From the NCBI GenBank assembly GCA_022605405.1, contig JABYQQ010000018.1, positions 682,001 to 746,000 on the forward strand: a stretch of DNA of 64,000 bases, given 5' to 3'. Positions 11,219 through 22,849 of the stretch are shown in pieces. Both the position numbers and the translations under genes were made by a program. Source of the stretch: Earliella scabrosa. Its lineage: Eukaryota > Basidiomycota > Agaricomycetes > Polyporales > Polyporaceae. The notes under the pieces are model-generated. The model was not told the DNA's origin and searched no databases. It saw nothing but the letters and a program-made list of their open reading frames with translations. Within the stretch, counting starts at the first letter, position 1. Each line of letters begins with the position of its first letter.

Positions 11219-11965
11219 CATATGGGGGAGGAGGTGGTGTAGGAAGATGTACGACCAGTGTACGACATAGAAGTGCATGGGGAATGAAGAGCGCCGGAGA
11301 CCGGGTACGGCCGGGAGCGACAGCCATATGAGGCGCTGGAAGGTGTGTGGAGGAGACGCGCGTGCGGAGATAGCAGTAGCGCCCAGAGGAACTCGGGGTG
11401 GGAGGTCGTTTTAACAGGGACACAACTAGGGGGGCGGCGGGGGAATGAACAATTTTTATGGATTACCTGAAGTGTACATCGATGGTATAAAAAAGAATGG
11501 GGGCGGCGGGGGCAGCAGGGGATGGGCTGTAAAACGGTGGGGACGGGGGAGCAATACCGAGGGAGGGAGCAGCAAAGTGGATGACGGGTGATGGATGCCA
11601 CCTGACATTATCCAGTTTTGCTTTGGACTCGGTGGCGAGCGTTGGGTGGGAGCGCCAGGGCATGTCGCTCACAGCCACCGCGGGTAGCTCTCCGAGATTC
11701 TCGGACTGACCTGTCCAGGTACAAAGAGCCCCGCTGGAGGTGGCCCAGTTGACCCCCCCGCTCCCTCCTCTGCCAAATCTCCCTCGTTATTGTCCGTCGT
11801 TTCGCCTCTGCGTCCGTCGCGCGTCCGTCCTCCTCCGTTCTTGCTCTGCCGAGGTCCTTGCTCCAATACGACACAGAAGACATCTGAAGGAACCCACAAT
11901 ACCCAATTCTCCGACTGCACCTCCCGGGTACACTCTCAGACGACGGTAAGCACAACAGCAGGCCT
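11219..11965. other. Non-coding or undetermined, G-rich on the plus strand
   Basis: There is no convincing gene here. The plus strand is strongly purine-rich, with G runs near 11431 and 11500, and becomes pyrimidine-rich after about 11700. The 3' end of the MULE element may lie here, but I found no terminal inverted repeat matching the 1992-2270 flank. A 194-codon minus frame (11608-12192) overlaps the direct repeat and shows no recognisable domain. Confidence 0.4.
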
Positions 11966-12078
11966 CGACTCTCGACATACCCGTGTCCTGCCCGTGTCCT
12001 CAACGGTCTCACGACGGTGAATACCGCGCTGCGTTCCACGCTCGCGAAGCTGCAAGGACGGCCCGCTGACAAAGCGGT
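11966..12078 (+). repeat. Diverged direct repeat, copy 1 (3' side of P450-A)
   Basis: It shares a series of matching blocks, in the same order, with 15966-16096. These include CGACAT, GTGTCCTG, CGGTCTCACGA, ACCGC, CTGCGTT, GCGAAGCTGCAAGGAC and CCGCTGAC. Small insertions and deletions separate the blocks. The two copies are in direct orientation and bracket the P450-A gene. Confidence 0.65.
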
Positions 12079-12893
12079 TTTCGAGAGCTGCATCGGGATC
12101 GCGGAGCGCCCTCGCACAACGCCTCTGAGTACGTATAGGGCCGCATAGCCAAGAGATCGTCCATATCTTTCAATCCAGTCGTGCGCCGCCATGGCCTTTA
12201 CTCAATTACTGCGCAGTCCGGGTCCGTATCAAAATGTGAGTGCTTGGAGTTCTGCAATCACATGCACCGGAAGGCTTCATACCAACCGGCGACCGCCGCA
12301 CTCAAGCTGCAACTTGAACGTAACGTCCTCAGGGGGCGCGAGGATGTGTAGGCTTGTGTAGGTGCAAGTGAGGCCCTGCGAGACCGTACGCTAGAAGCTC
12401 GAGATGTAGGCTACGTCCTTACGTTGCCGGATCTTATACACCCCTTCACGCTCCCATCAGGCAGGGAGTTCACTGTTTACAGTTAGAACAACAAGTCACC
12501 CCGTCTCGAACCGCCGAGTGCTGGCTCATGACCTGAAAATGAGCAGAGAACGTTCATGCCTGATCAGGGTCAGTTCGGCGAGGCTGGTTCAACCTCCAAA
12601 GACCGTGTTGGAGGCTTCGAGCTGAGACACAAACGTTAACATCAGCGTGACCCTTGATCTTGTCAGCTCGTTCACTGGTGCTGCAGCCGACCACCTGATG
12701 ATTGGGGTACCACCGCGCTCTGTTATTAAATCGCTTGAGTAACCCCGCTCGTCACGTAACACCCGCTCGTCACCATGTACGCCCGCCATGCGACACGGTA
12801 CTCCAAACAGCCGTACAGCAAAGTCGTTCATAATCAGCATCCGATAATGTCCTTCCGATAATGTCCTTCCAGCCTCCCCGCTCGCCAGTCGAC
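12079..12893. other. Spacer downstream of P450-A
   Basis: I see no supported gene. It contains an imperfect CCCGCTCGTCAC duplication near 12755-12775 and a perfect 14-bp tandem duplication at 12841-12868. A short plus-strand ATG frame at 12191 that meets a GTGAGT-like donor at 12236 has no recognisable continuation. Confidence 0.4.
12841..12868 (+). repeat. 14-bp tandem duplication
   Basis: The unit CCGATAATGTCCTT occurs twice back to back, ending about 25 bp beyond the P450-A stop codon. It is probably a local slippage product. Confidence 0.8.
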
Positions 12894-15475
12894 CTACCCG
12901 CGCCGGTACGGCCGAACAAGGAGCGGCAACTGGCCCCCGGCCTCCGGCTGGCTGCGCAACACCGGGCGCGGCGGGACAGACTTCTTCTGGATATCTGCCA
13001 GGGGGACCGCGAGCTCGAACTCGAACGCGCGCACGAGCGTATAGATGATCGCCTTCATCCTGTTGGTGGCCCACATCACATGTATGTCAGCGAGCGGCAC
13101 GCAGGGGGGAAGGGGAAAGGAGAAGATGAGAGGACGCACTCGATGAGCGCGAAGCGGTACCCGATGCATGCGCGCGGTCCGCCGAGGAAGGAGAGGAGGT
13201 GGCCCCATACGCCGGGGATGTTCGAGATCTCTTCGGGCGGGTTCTCCCACCGCTCAGGCCTGGACGAAGAAACGGGTGAGACAAGGGTAGTCAGCGAATA
13301 AGGATTGACTCCGAGGCTCACTTGAACTCGTATGCGTCTTCGCCCCAGAGTTTCTTGGAACGGTTGAGGGAGAGGATGGGGATGAAGATCGGTGTGTCCT
13401 TCAAGACCCTGCATGTGCGAGGGGAGGAACAAAGTGCGTATCAGAATCCCATCGAAGAGTATCCAAGAGAGGTGAAAGACGCACCGGATAGAGTCCTGCA
13501 CCTGCCCGTGGCGATCGACAAACGGCTCGCTGAGGGGGAGCACCTCATCCTTCATCGCGGTGCGCACCGTCGATGGCACGGGGGCATGGATCCGCAGCGT
13601 CTCGCGCACGACCGCGTCGAGGTACGGCAGACTCGAGAGCTCGTCCATCGTCGGCGTGTCCGTCTCGAGCGTCCAGAGCTCCTCGCGCAGCTTGTGCTGC
13701 ACCTCGGGTGCCTGGGTGAGTGCGAAGAGGCACCACGTCGCCGCGACACTCGTCGTCTCGTGTCCGGCGATGAGGAAACTGGGGGGGGGTTAAGCAGTCA
13801 GCGGCGGAGCCACCCGTGTGAGGACAAACGACGTACGTGGGGACCTCTGTTCGGTGTCGAGGAAATTAGCGAGCGCGCTTCTGGCTATTGTGCGAGTACG
13901 TACGAGCGAGGACGTCTTCGTCCGAGAGCTTCTGGCTGTCCGGGATGTCGGTCGCCATGTTGGCCTTGAGGAGGAGCGTGAGCAAGTCGCGGCCGCGCAC
14001 GTTCTTGCGCTCCAAGCCCGCGTCCTTCTCCTTGCCCTCGGAGGCGGATTCGCGTCTGATCTCCGCCTTCTTTTCCTCGATGAGCTTCGAGCCGATGCGG
14101 CGCATGACAGCCTGCGCACGGTCAATGCGGCGACTACGCTCGTCGGGCTATTGGTCCACCATCAGTGTCGTGCGCAGCGTACGAGTGGTATGAGAGGGAG
14201 GGCTCACGATCACTTGGAGGATGGGGAACAGGTTGCGGAGGATCATCAGCGTCGTCATGGTCCCATGGGGGTTGAAGATCTCTCTGAACGCCGCAAGGAG
14301 CTCGTTCGGCTTTCCGCTGATGTTGTCGAAGTGGTAGTTAAAGCCTGCCTTGAATGTGAGTATATGCGCGGAGGGTCGGAGGGTCGGAGAGAGGGATGTT
14401 ACCCGCAAGGCCGATGATGTCGAGCGTCATCCTGCTGAACCAGCTCATGACATCGATGCGCGCCGGCTCGCCCGCCTTTGCAATCTCGGCACTCCAGACG
14501 TTGCGTAACTGAGGGAAAGGGCGCCGTGAGTATCACATAGCAACGACGATGGCTCGCAAGAACGCCAGATTTGTGGTCTGGGGAGACCGTTGGGGACCCC
14601 GAAGACGAAACAATTCAAGGCGAGCTCACCTCGATAGACTTGTCAACGAAAATGCTGGTGAGCTCCCGGATCTGCGATGGTCCAAAGGCGGGGTTCTACA
14701 TATTCAAGCGCAGTTGAGGGGCGGACAATGACGGCGTGGGACAGCAACGCACCATGACCCTTCTCTGTTGGCCCGCTGGCGATCAGCACGCAGCAAGTAT
14801 CGGATAGGGTCAATCTTACCTGCTGCCTGTGCTGCTCAGCTGTAGCGGCAGGGTCAGTGAAAGGTTGCTGGAGAGTAGAGCTGTTGTCTGGTACTCGCCT
14901 TCGGTAAAGAGTACGCCTGTAGAGAGCACGCAGCATGGACGCAGCATGGCTATCAGCATAACCACCGTCAAGCCGGTGCATGCGGGCAGAGACACAGACC
15001 TTCGCCAAGAATCTTCGCGAGGCTCCTGCGGACCTCGCCAGACTTCTGGAACTCGGCCGAGTGGGTGAGGATGTGGTTGACCGCACGCGTGTCGGTCGTC
15101 CACAGCCGGCGGGTCTGCGTCCACAAATGCGTTGTACTCGTCAGCACAGACGCTCCAAGTCAAAAAGCGTCGCAGCCGCAAGGATTCAGACCGCGAGGAA
15201 GCGTTGACACATGGACGTACCCTGAACAGACCCCGATAGATGATACTGTGCGAGCCGTACTGCTTCATCCAGCGCTCCTGGGGGGCGGAGTTCTCCTCCT
15301 CCTCGAGGGCTTTGAAGTTACCCCAGAGCCAGTGGTCGCTCGGGGGACCGGGGAGGTCGCGCAGAGGGTCCGGCTTGAAGATGCGGACCAGGAACGGGAC
15401 GAGAGTCCATAGCGTGGTCGCGAGGAGGCCTAGCACGACGACACACGCACTCTGTGTGATGGATGGCAGCGGCAT
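12894..15475 (-). CDS. Cytochrome P450 (P450-A), paralog of P450-B
   Basis: This is a heme-thiolate monooxygenase expected on the ER membrane. An N-terminal hydrophobic anchor (residues 8-30) is followed by the proline hinge DLPGPP. The I-helix reads LIAGHETTS, the K-helix ExxR is [13 protein letters not shown], the PERW motif is present, and the heme loop is [13 protein letters not shown] with the ligand Cys. The final exon begins at an intron inside FALIE and ends RPYRRG. It has many introns, including three consecutive micro-exons: 18 nt (14899-14916), 20 nt (14820-14839) and 12 nt (14753-14764). The intron 14840-14898 has a GC donor. The closest relative in the window is P450-B (39,718), with similar motifs throughout. 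Substrate unknown. The type is distinct from P450-C to -G. Confidence 0.88.
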
Positions 15476-15965
15476 CTGTCATTGATAGAGGGGATTAGCA
15501 GACGGCGTAGGTAGCCATGCAGTATGAGTACTCACTGCGAAGTGTCGTACTGTTTAGCAGATTTGCAGAATGCGGAGGAATGTTCAGAGGAGGAGGAAAT
15601 ATTCAAGTTCTCGAAGTGTGGCCCCCCTCAGCAACACGAGGGTTGATATACACGGCAGACAGGCGTACGTGGCCCATGTCTCTATGTCCCTGGCATGTAG
15701 TAGATCGAGGAGTTCAACGCCGCGCGGACGGTCGGCACGATGGCGGTTACTAGACTGGTGACGGTTTGGTGGGAAGCGTCAAGCACGAGAGGCGCCGGCC
15801 CGCTCTGGTCCACACCTCTCCTGCAACTAGTTCTCCTGCTCTTCCTAGGATCCCCATCCAGCTGTTTGGTCAAGGACTGCCTCTAACTTGAACTTGACCC
15901 GCGCACCACCCTAGCCCTCTTCCCAGCCGGGTTATGTTCGTAGAACATGGTCCGCACACCTGGAG
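15476..15965. other. Upstream region of P450-A
   Basis: This is the promoter-side spacer of P450-A. No gene or clear TATA box is seen. It runs into direct-repeat copy 2. Confidence 0.4.
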
Positions 15966-16096
15966 TTCCGACATGCTCGTGTCCTGTCAGGCCGGGGACG
16001 GTCTCACGAAGCCGCAGACCGCACTGCGTTTCTGGCGAAGAGTCGCGAAGCTGCAAGGACCTCCCCAACGCGTCAGACCCCGCTGACCAAGCAAGT
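15966..16096 (+). repeat. Diverged direct repeat, copy 2 (5' side of P450-A)
   Basis: It matches copy 1 (11966-12078) in the same orientation, sharing the 16-mer GCGAAGCTGCAAGGAC and several flanking blocks. Together the copies bracket P450-A. Confidence 0.65.
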
Positions 16097-16543
16097 AGTG
16101 AGCACTAGTGACTCGTGAGCAACCCCCTGTTTTGTAGTACGCATATGCGGCGGACAGCGACCGTCGACGCGCGCCCAGTCCCTTGAATCGGAGAATTCTG
16201 TGATTGCCCGGTGCAGTACGTGTGTACGTGCCGTCTGCCTGGTCTGCGTCCGTACCGAAACTGGGCGCGATATGCTTTGATCGTCCATGCGCCGAAGAAG
16301 TACGTCAGTTACTGGCCGCGAAGAAGCACCGTGGCTGTCAAAGAGCGCAGGCGCAGCGGGCGAGATTTGGATGCGCTCGACGCGTACACAGTTTACATGC
16401 GCGTCCCCATTCACTCATAATCATCGTGTCGAGCGAGCGTGTTGCCTGGTTACAGCCTATAGCACAACAAGTGGTAACGACGGTGATATGGTACAGTGTA
16501 CAGCATGCGCCTCTCCAGCACCCCCCATGGTCCACCTCACGCC
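16097..16543. other. Intergenic, no feature seen
   Basis: This spacer lies between direct-repeat copy 2 and the stop codon of the M28 peptidase. No frame here has recognisable motifs. Confidence 0.4.
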
Positions 16544-17911
16544 TCACGCGGAGAGCTCGTACCCGAATGCGAGCGCGACCTTCGTGAACTCGAGGGTGTG
16601 CGACCACGAGAAGCCGTTGACGGACGTCGTGTCGCTCGCAGAGTGGATGCGCGGGTTGTCGTCGCCGGTGATCGCCTCGTAGAGCATCGCGGTCGGGTAG
16701 CCCTGCCTGTACCAGCTCGCGTGGTCCGAGCACGCGTACCCACACTGTCCCGCCCATCGCTCCATGAGCACCTGCGACAAAACATAGTTAAACGAAAACA
16801 CGCACGGGAATGTCCATCGCCCAGTCGAGCGTCGAGTAGTTCTCGACGAGCTGCTTCACGAACGTGTTCACGCCGTTGTCAATGTAGTCCGCCTCGAGCG
16901 CGATGACCTCCCTGCTGCCGGGCGCAAAGTACGCGGTCATGTCGAGCTCGAGGAACGCCTTGACGGCGACGCCGCGGTTCTTGTAGTCGCGCGCGATCGC
17001 CTGGCTTCCCAGCAGGCCGTCCTCCTCGCCCGAGTACCAGTGCAACTCGAGCGGCGTCGACGGCTGGAAGTCGGCCGCGACGAGCGCGCGGAAGATCTCG
17101 ATGAGGTTCACCGAACCGGAGCCATCATCGTCCGCGCCGGGCGCGCGCCCGGAGGACGGGTTCGAGAGGTTGATCGAGTCCTCGTGCGAGCCGAGGATCG
17201 TGACCGGCCCAGAGGACGCGCCGGCGAAGCGGGCGACGACGGAGAATTGCGTCCAGGAGTGCGTGAACTTGGAGACGGTGATGTCGCCGCGGCCCTCGGC
17301 GAGCTAGAAGCAGGGCACGGATGGGTCAGACGAGAGGAGGGGGGTGGTGAGGTAGGAGGGGGAAACGCACATCGGTGATGGTGTCGAAGATCCACTGGCT
17401 GGCGGCCCTACCGGTGGAGCTCGTGCGGTAGCGGTTGTTGAAGGCGGTGAGGGTGCTCAGGTACGACTGCATGTTCGACGTCGAGAGCGTCCGGATGACG
17501 GCGTTCACCGCGGACTGGTGTGACGGCGCAGGGACTGCGTACATGTGAGCTCTCAACGTCCTTCCGCGTCCACAATGACTGACGAGCACTCACAGGTCGC
17601 GAGGGCAGCAAAGGCGCTGGGCCCAGAGAAGGTCTCCTCCGGGTCATACACCTCGGTCACATCAAACTGTCCCAGAGTCAGATGTTGCGTGGACGAGCCG
17701 GAGGAGGGGTGCTCACGAATCGGACGTCGGCACGGAGAAGCTCGAGCTTCTCCTCCTCGGTCTTCCAGACGGGGTCCGCGTCCTCGGCGAGGTCGAGGAG
17801 GCGGTAGCCCTTGGCGGTCATCTCCGCGAGCTCCTCATTGGAGATGGGAGCGGCGAACACGGCGGTGAAGGCCGTGGCGGCAAGGAGGCAGCTCGAAGTG
17901 AGGAACTTCAT
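16544..17911 (-). CDS. Secreted M28-family (leucine) aminopeptidase
   Basis: This is a co-catalytic zinc exopeptidase that removes N-terminal residues from peptides outside the cell. The start at 17911 gives a clear signal peptide (about residues 1-20, LAATAFTAVFAAP). A propeptide-like segment follows (FDVTEVYDPEETFSGPSAF). The catalytic domain shows the expected zinc ligands in order: His in GSHEDSINL, Asp in GADDDGSGSVN, the Glu pair in YSGEEDGLLGSQ, Asp in LELDMTAYF, and His in PRIHSASDT. A Cys pair in GQCGYACSDH resembles the disulfide of secreted M28 enzymes. Five or so short introns interrupt it. The C-terminus is AFGYELSA, a normal full-length end. Vacuolar rather than secreted location is possible. 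Confidence 0.9.
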
Positions 17912-18013
17912 GGTGTGGTGCCAGTTGCAGTTGCGGGGAGCCTGGGGAGACGACCGGACTGGGGGACGCGTACGACTACGGGTCCTTGATCATGGATGGT
18001 GCTGTAGCCCGGA

Positions 18014-18021
18014 GTTATATA
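18014..18021 (-). promoter_or_regulatory. TATA-like box of the M28 aminopeptidase gene
   Basis: GTATATAA on the minus strand lies about 105 bp upstream of the start codon at 17911. Confidence 0.4.
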
Positions 18022-19349
18022 CTGACGCGGTCGCGTGCGCGCACATGGAAAGCTGTACTTATCGGCCTTGCACCGAGAGGAGCAGTGGAGAAGCGACGAA
18101 GACGATGGTCGGCGTTTGATCTCGGGCATCCTGATGGACATCATGCATCCCGACGAATGCGATGCCAAGCCGCGTGCTCTGGCAACCTCGCCCGCACGGA
18201 AGCAACAGAACACAGCGCACGTCGCGTCAACAGCCCTTCCGAATGCCGCCCACGGTTCTGAAGAATGCGCCAAGAGGAGAGGTGCATGTGCTCACCGAGG
18301 TGCACGCCACCGAACCCGCGCCGACCATATGTGCGACGAGGCGCCGTTGTGTTGCGATATTCTATCTTTAGCCCTCTCTACTCGTAACGCATCTGATTCT
18401 TGGTCAAAGTCAGCGCGGATCCATTCCGCTGAGGCATGTTTCTGGCAGACTTACAATTCCAGCGTTGCGACGTTCGAGCGTCGAAGTCGCAAGCTTCTGG
18501 CCAGCTACCAGGACCCAAGCTTTGGGCTTGAGCGTTGCAGCCAGACCCTGAGCCTCGTGATACGGAGACGGTCGACATGCTGTCTGGCCCGAGCGGTCAC
18601 CGGTGCTTGTTGACGCGTCGAATGGGAAACCCAACTTTTCTAGATCTTGTGGTATAGACCCGTTAACGCGTTGTAGACCCGGAGCTCATCCGATCGCGCC
18701 CGCGGATGCCGCCAGTGTCTCCGCAATCGCTAGCATTGCACTTCCAAGCCGGCACAGGGCAGAGAAGAGGATGCAGGAGCAACGAGGGGGATGTCATCGA
18801 GGCTCCTGCGGACGGTGAGGGAGTGCTTATACGTAGTATGTAAGGAGAGTCCCGGGCTTAGTACTACAGTAGCGCCTTGGGGTTAGATCTAAGAGATAAG
18901 ATAAGATCACGCATACATCCCCATCCTTGCACCGTGTTGAGAGAGCCAAGGCCAGTAGAGTGGGATTGCGCAGGCCGGGGCCGCATGCGTGCGATGCATT
19001 GGACTGATACCGTAAGTAGAGGGTGACCGTACAGCACCACTGTATGTACGCGCACGTTCACACACACTACGTGGGGCCATCGGGCTAAGATACAGCTACA
19101 CTAGTACCGTCCACGGGCGAAGCAGCATCAAACAGTAAGTAGTAAGCAGTAGTTACTATGTGGCTATGTACGCGTATAGTGCAGGATGTAGATAGAGGGC
19201 GGAGAGTGAGAAGACGAGACGGGAGCGAGCGAAGAGAGCGTTGCACAACAGCGAACGGGAGAGGAACACACAGCAGCACGAAGCACGAAGCACGAAGCAC
19301 AGAAGAGCACCACAGGCACATATGTACACGTACATGCACGCACCCGCCG
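18022..19349. other. Intergenic region, no gene supported
   Basis: This is the spacer between the M28 promoter and the 3' end of the DUF6533-type gene. A 192-codon plus-strand frame (18035-18613) has no motif and no splice-consistent extension, so I do not call it. The short tandem repeat at 19275-19298 lies here. Confidence 0.4.
19275..19298 (+). repeat. Heptameric tandem repeat (CACGAAG-type, about 3 units)
   Basis: Three contiguous copies of a 7-bp unit (AGCACGA/CACGAAG) are visible just beyond the 3' end of the DUF6533-type gene. Confidence 0.7.
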
Positions 19350-21591
19350 CTACTTGAAGTCCGCAGGGCGTTCCATGACAATCCACGGCGCGACGGCGAT
19401 GAGCTCGTAGTCCTCCTCGGACTTGCGCGATCGCTTGTCCGGGGCTCCGCGCCCGCCACGCTCGCCGGGCCTGGCGTCCGACTCAAACGCTATTATCGCA
19501 ACACGGGAAGAGGGGGGTGACATCAGACACCCGTAACATCGCGCCATGGAACGGAGGGAGGGAGGGATGAAACTCACTTGTGCGCTGCAAGCTGACCTTG
19601 CCGCCGCTCTGGAGGACGATGGCAGGCGCGCCGGGGTGCGCAAAGACGGGCGGGCCGTCACTCGCACGGCTGCTGAGGTTGGTGTGCGTGCGGGAGCGCC
19701 CCGGGGAGTCGAGGTGATCGTGGAGCTCGATGTCGTCGAACCAGGCCGTGTCGCACTCGAACCGCCGTCGCTGCAGGGACTCGCGGGTGTTCAGGCACAG
19801 GCGAGAGGCCTGCGTGCGCGAGGTGCGGAGGGCGAGGTTAATGAGGAATGGAATAAGCAGAGGAACACGGAGTAGATCTTACCGAGATGGAGTAGATTGC
19901 GGATAGCCAGCTGTGCCAGGGCAGAATCGATGGTGAGCATTCGAAGGGGAGAACAGGCTGAGCATATACTGACACGGTGCTCATGCTGATGAGCGCGCGG
20001 TCCTGATACATGATTTCGAAGCACAGGTTGAGCAGGTGCCCAGCTACAGCACCTGGTGAGTTTGCGCACTCCAACCTGAGGAGACGATACATAGACGCAC
20101 CGAATACCCTGGAATATCGGACAACGTCTAGTCAGGACGCGCACAAGCGAGCAACAATTGAGAAGACGCACAAGAAGAAGTAGAACGCGCTGTCTCGCAC
20201 GAACGAGTATATCAGCGGGCTAATCACTTGGAGCTCCGCAATGGGGACCGCGTTGGATGGCCGCGGCTCCCGCCGCAAGGAGACGTTGTGCGCGAACTTG
20301 AACAGAATGAGCAGGAAGTATATGCCTGAGTTGATGACCATCAATGAGCTCCTCGACAGGCAACAGAGGAGAAATGAGACGCACAGGTCGCAGCGAGACC
20401 AAAACTCCTACAGGAGTGGAAGGGGAGTGAGTGCCGAGGGCCAACGGGAGAGAGTGCACATATGCGGACTGACCAGCCCGCAATGAAAAGCGAGATGTAC
20501 TCGGGCGGCCCAACTATACATCCGGGCAGGGGGGATCCTTCGACGATGTGCAGACTCTTCACGACGAGACTGACCGTCGTGATGCCGAGCTAATGGTTTG
20601 TATCAGTGAGGGCGTGTGGTAGTGGGATATCTTGTATCTACGCACGATGACATGAGCTGAAGGAGGAGTCCAGTCGTTGAGCAAACGGAAGTGTCTGAGG
20701 AGGAATGCACGCACTGGCATATAGAGAGCCAATGAGAGCTATCACTGTACAATCGTGGTGAGCTATTAGATGATGACGCGCGAGCGATGTGTACGCTACC
20801 TGGTTTGCATTGTTGATACGAAGCGTATAGCCTCAACAAAAACATGGCCTCGCCAACCACGCCAGACAGCAGTGTGCCATTACTGAGTGACGAAGCTATG
20901 GGCCCCAGTCCGGAGCAGTAGGACGATGGGACGTACTAAGAACTATACCAAAGCCACCCTTTGCAACTTCAAGATCACAGGATGTGAGACTCGGATATCA
21001 ACAGCACCGGAAGCAGGACATCTTACAACTATGAATTGTGGCATTCAGAATATACCGGGTGAAAGGTGGAACGTGTAACTCACTGAAGGGGATGGGTTTT
21101 GTATTGAAGCGACTAGAAAGAAGGCCAATGAGCACGGGTTTCGGAGGCAGGCACTCCAGTACCGTACCAAATATCGTGAGCCTGGCACAGAATGCATTAC
21201 ATCATTGAATCGACGTGCATTGACTAGGGCGAGGCACTTACAGAAGTGAAATCAGGGTGTAATATCGTACAATGAAGTAGAGTACTTTGGGTATTGACCA
21301 TCGTGCCCTAGGGATGTTTGGCTTGTACGAGAGGACAGTAGTTGCTAAGATGGTCGACGCACCTCCACACCAGCGACACCTCTTGTGAAAACGTGACGAG
21401 AATGTCGTACGCAACCCAGGCCGTGGCAGCGACTGGCGGCGGTGGCCGTTACTATCGACTGAACTTTGAAGGCGAGTCGATAAATGCGACCACTTACCGT
21501 TAGACAACCAGACCAAATGTAAGTCATCTACGACGCTGACGAGCTGCTGAAGTTCTGCAGAGTAGGCATCTGCAGAACTGATCGACGCCAT
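19350..21591 (-). CDS. DUF6533-type multi-pass membrane protein (paralog 1)
   Basis: This is an uncharacterised, fungus-expanded family of probable multi-pass membrane proteins. The start at 21591 gives MASISSADAYSAELQQL. The next exons encode a family-like N-terminal block, AATAWVAYDILVTFSQEV then SLVWR, followed by KVLYFIVRYYTLISLL. Later exons encode hydrophobic segments and the motif VRDSAFYFFLCVFS. The C-terminus ends APWIVMERPADFK. The gene is split by many short introns, typical of the family, so no long single frame exists. The same block order occurs in the plus-strand gene at 36,731 (SYDIILTLPTE, RDSAFYFFL, PWIVVER), so the two are paralogs. Function is unknown. Receptor-like topology is an inference. 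Exact exon borders were not fully solved. Confidence 0.7.
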
Positions 21592-22849
21592 ACAGCTCGG
21601 GAAGGGCGGAGGTGGGAGGGGGGGTGTCACGGTCGAGCGAGGGCGCGCCCGCGCGTCGTCGGGGACCTTATGTACATCATCCTCGCCCGCTACGCGAATC
21701 ACTGGCCACCCAGGAGCGACCGCGAATGGCGTATCGACATCTCGAGCATCTGGGGCACCTGGCTTTCTAGAACGCGAACGCTGTAGGCGAGCCGGCGGCG
21801 CTGGCGGGTTGCTGCCTTCTTGGGGAATTGGGCCACGGAGCCGACGCGATCAGCTCCGTGAGCCGGGACCCGAGGGCCGCTGGGCGGGAGCTCCAGAGCT
21901 AAATCGCGATTCGAAGGATAGCCGAGAGGAAAGTTTTGGCGTCCGATTCAAAATCGCACCAAGGTGTGAGTGGTATCCATGCATGAGCAAGTCTATGTCG
22001 TGAATTTGGCGAGACGTGCACGTCAACGAGAGTTTCTGTTCGAGTTGTGTGGGCCTGCAACGAATGACGGGACCTTTCAGCGCTCTCGTAGAGTTAGTAC
22101 TGTCCTGTACCGTCGTCACCATCGGAATATCAGTCGAAAAGTCCAGATGACAACTATGGTCTAGTGCGTTGGGGAGATGTTTGTATCCCATCATGATGAA
22201 GAGGCTACTCACCGGCGCCGAAACATCAAACTGGTGAAGTGGCTGAGCAGGTATGTACCTACTCTTAGGAAGATGTCATCGCGCGATTGACCATGTACAG
22301 CATGAGCAACCTACCCATGTTCGCTGTTCTGCGATCAACGAGATACAGACACCTGGCTGAATAGTCGAGTGTCGGACTGACGGACGAGAGTTTGATGAGA
22401 ACTAAACTCAACTATCTCATCAGTAGCGAGCGCTTAAGCAGTAGGTGCCAGGGGTACTGAGGTTCCCTTGACTACAAAACCTCACTTTTACTTTGATAGG
22501 TCATTCGAGGTCGCAAACCTCCTCACGAGATTGGGACTGTAGGTTGCTTTGAATTACACGCCCAGGTGTGCACCGGGCGCTCTGGGTATTTGGTCGGAAG
22601 TTATCTGCTGGGGCGGCGCCGAGTATCGAACAGATATTTTGCAGCCGGCGCTTAGACCTCACTCCAATATCCGTTTGCCCGATATCTGTTCGATGTCTGG
22701 GGCACAACACTCCAGTATGGAAGCGCCGGTCGGAAATTATCTGACCACCCCGAATTCCCAGATACCGGAACCCACCCAGGGCTCACCTGAGCGTGTAGGC
22801 TTGTGTTGTGCTTGTATCACAAGCCGAACAGTTGCGATATTCAATTCCC

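Noticed and set aside
10546..11601. 351-codon minus-strand open frame
   Set aside because: It is Ser/Pro/His-rich and antisense to the purine-rich small gene. The plus strand has a consistent four-exon model.
1992..11965. Terminal inverted repeats of the MULE element
   Set aside because: I compared the flanks of the transposase gene by eye and found no convincing inverted match. One end may be hidden by the retrotransposon insertion.
18035..18613. 192-codon plus-strand open frame
   Set aside because: It has no recognisable domain and no splice context, and its composition is unlike the neighbouring genes.
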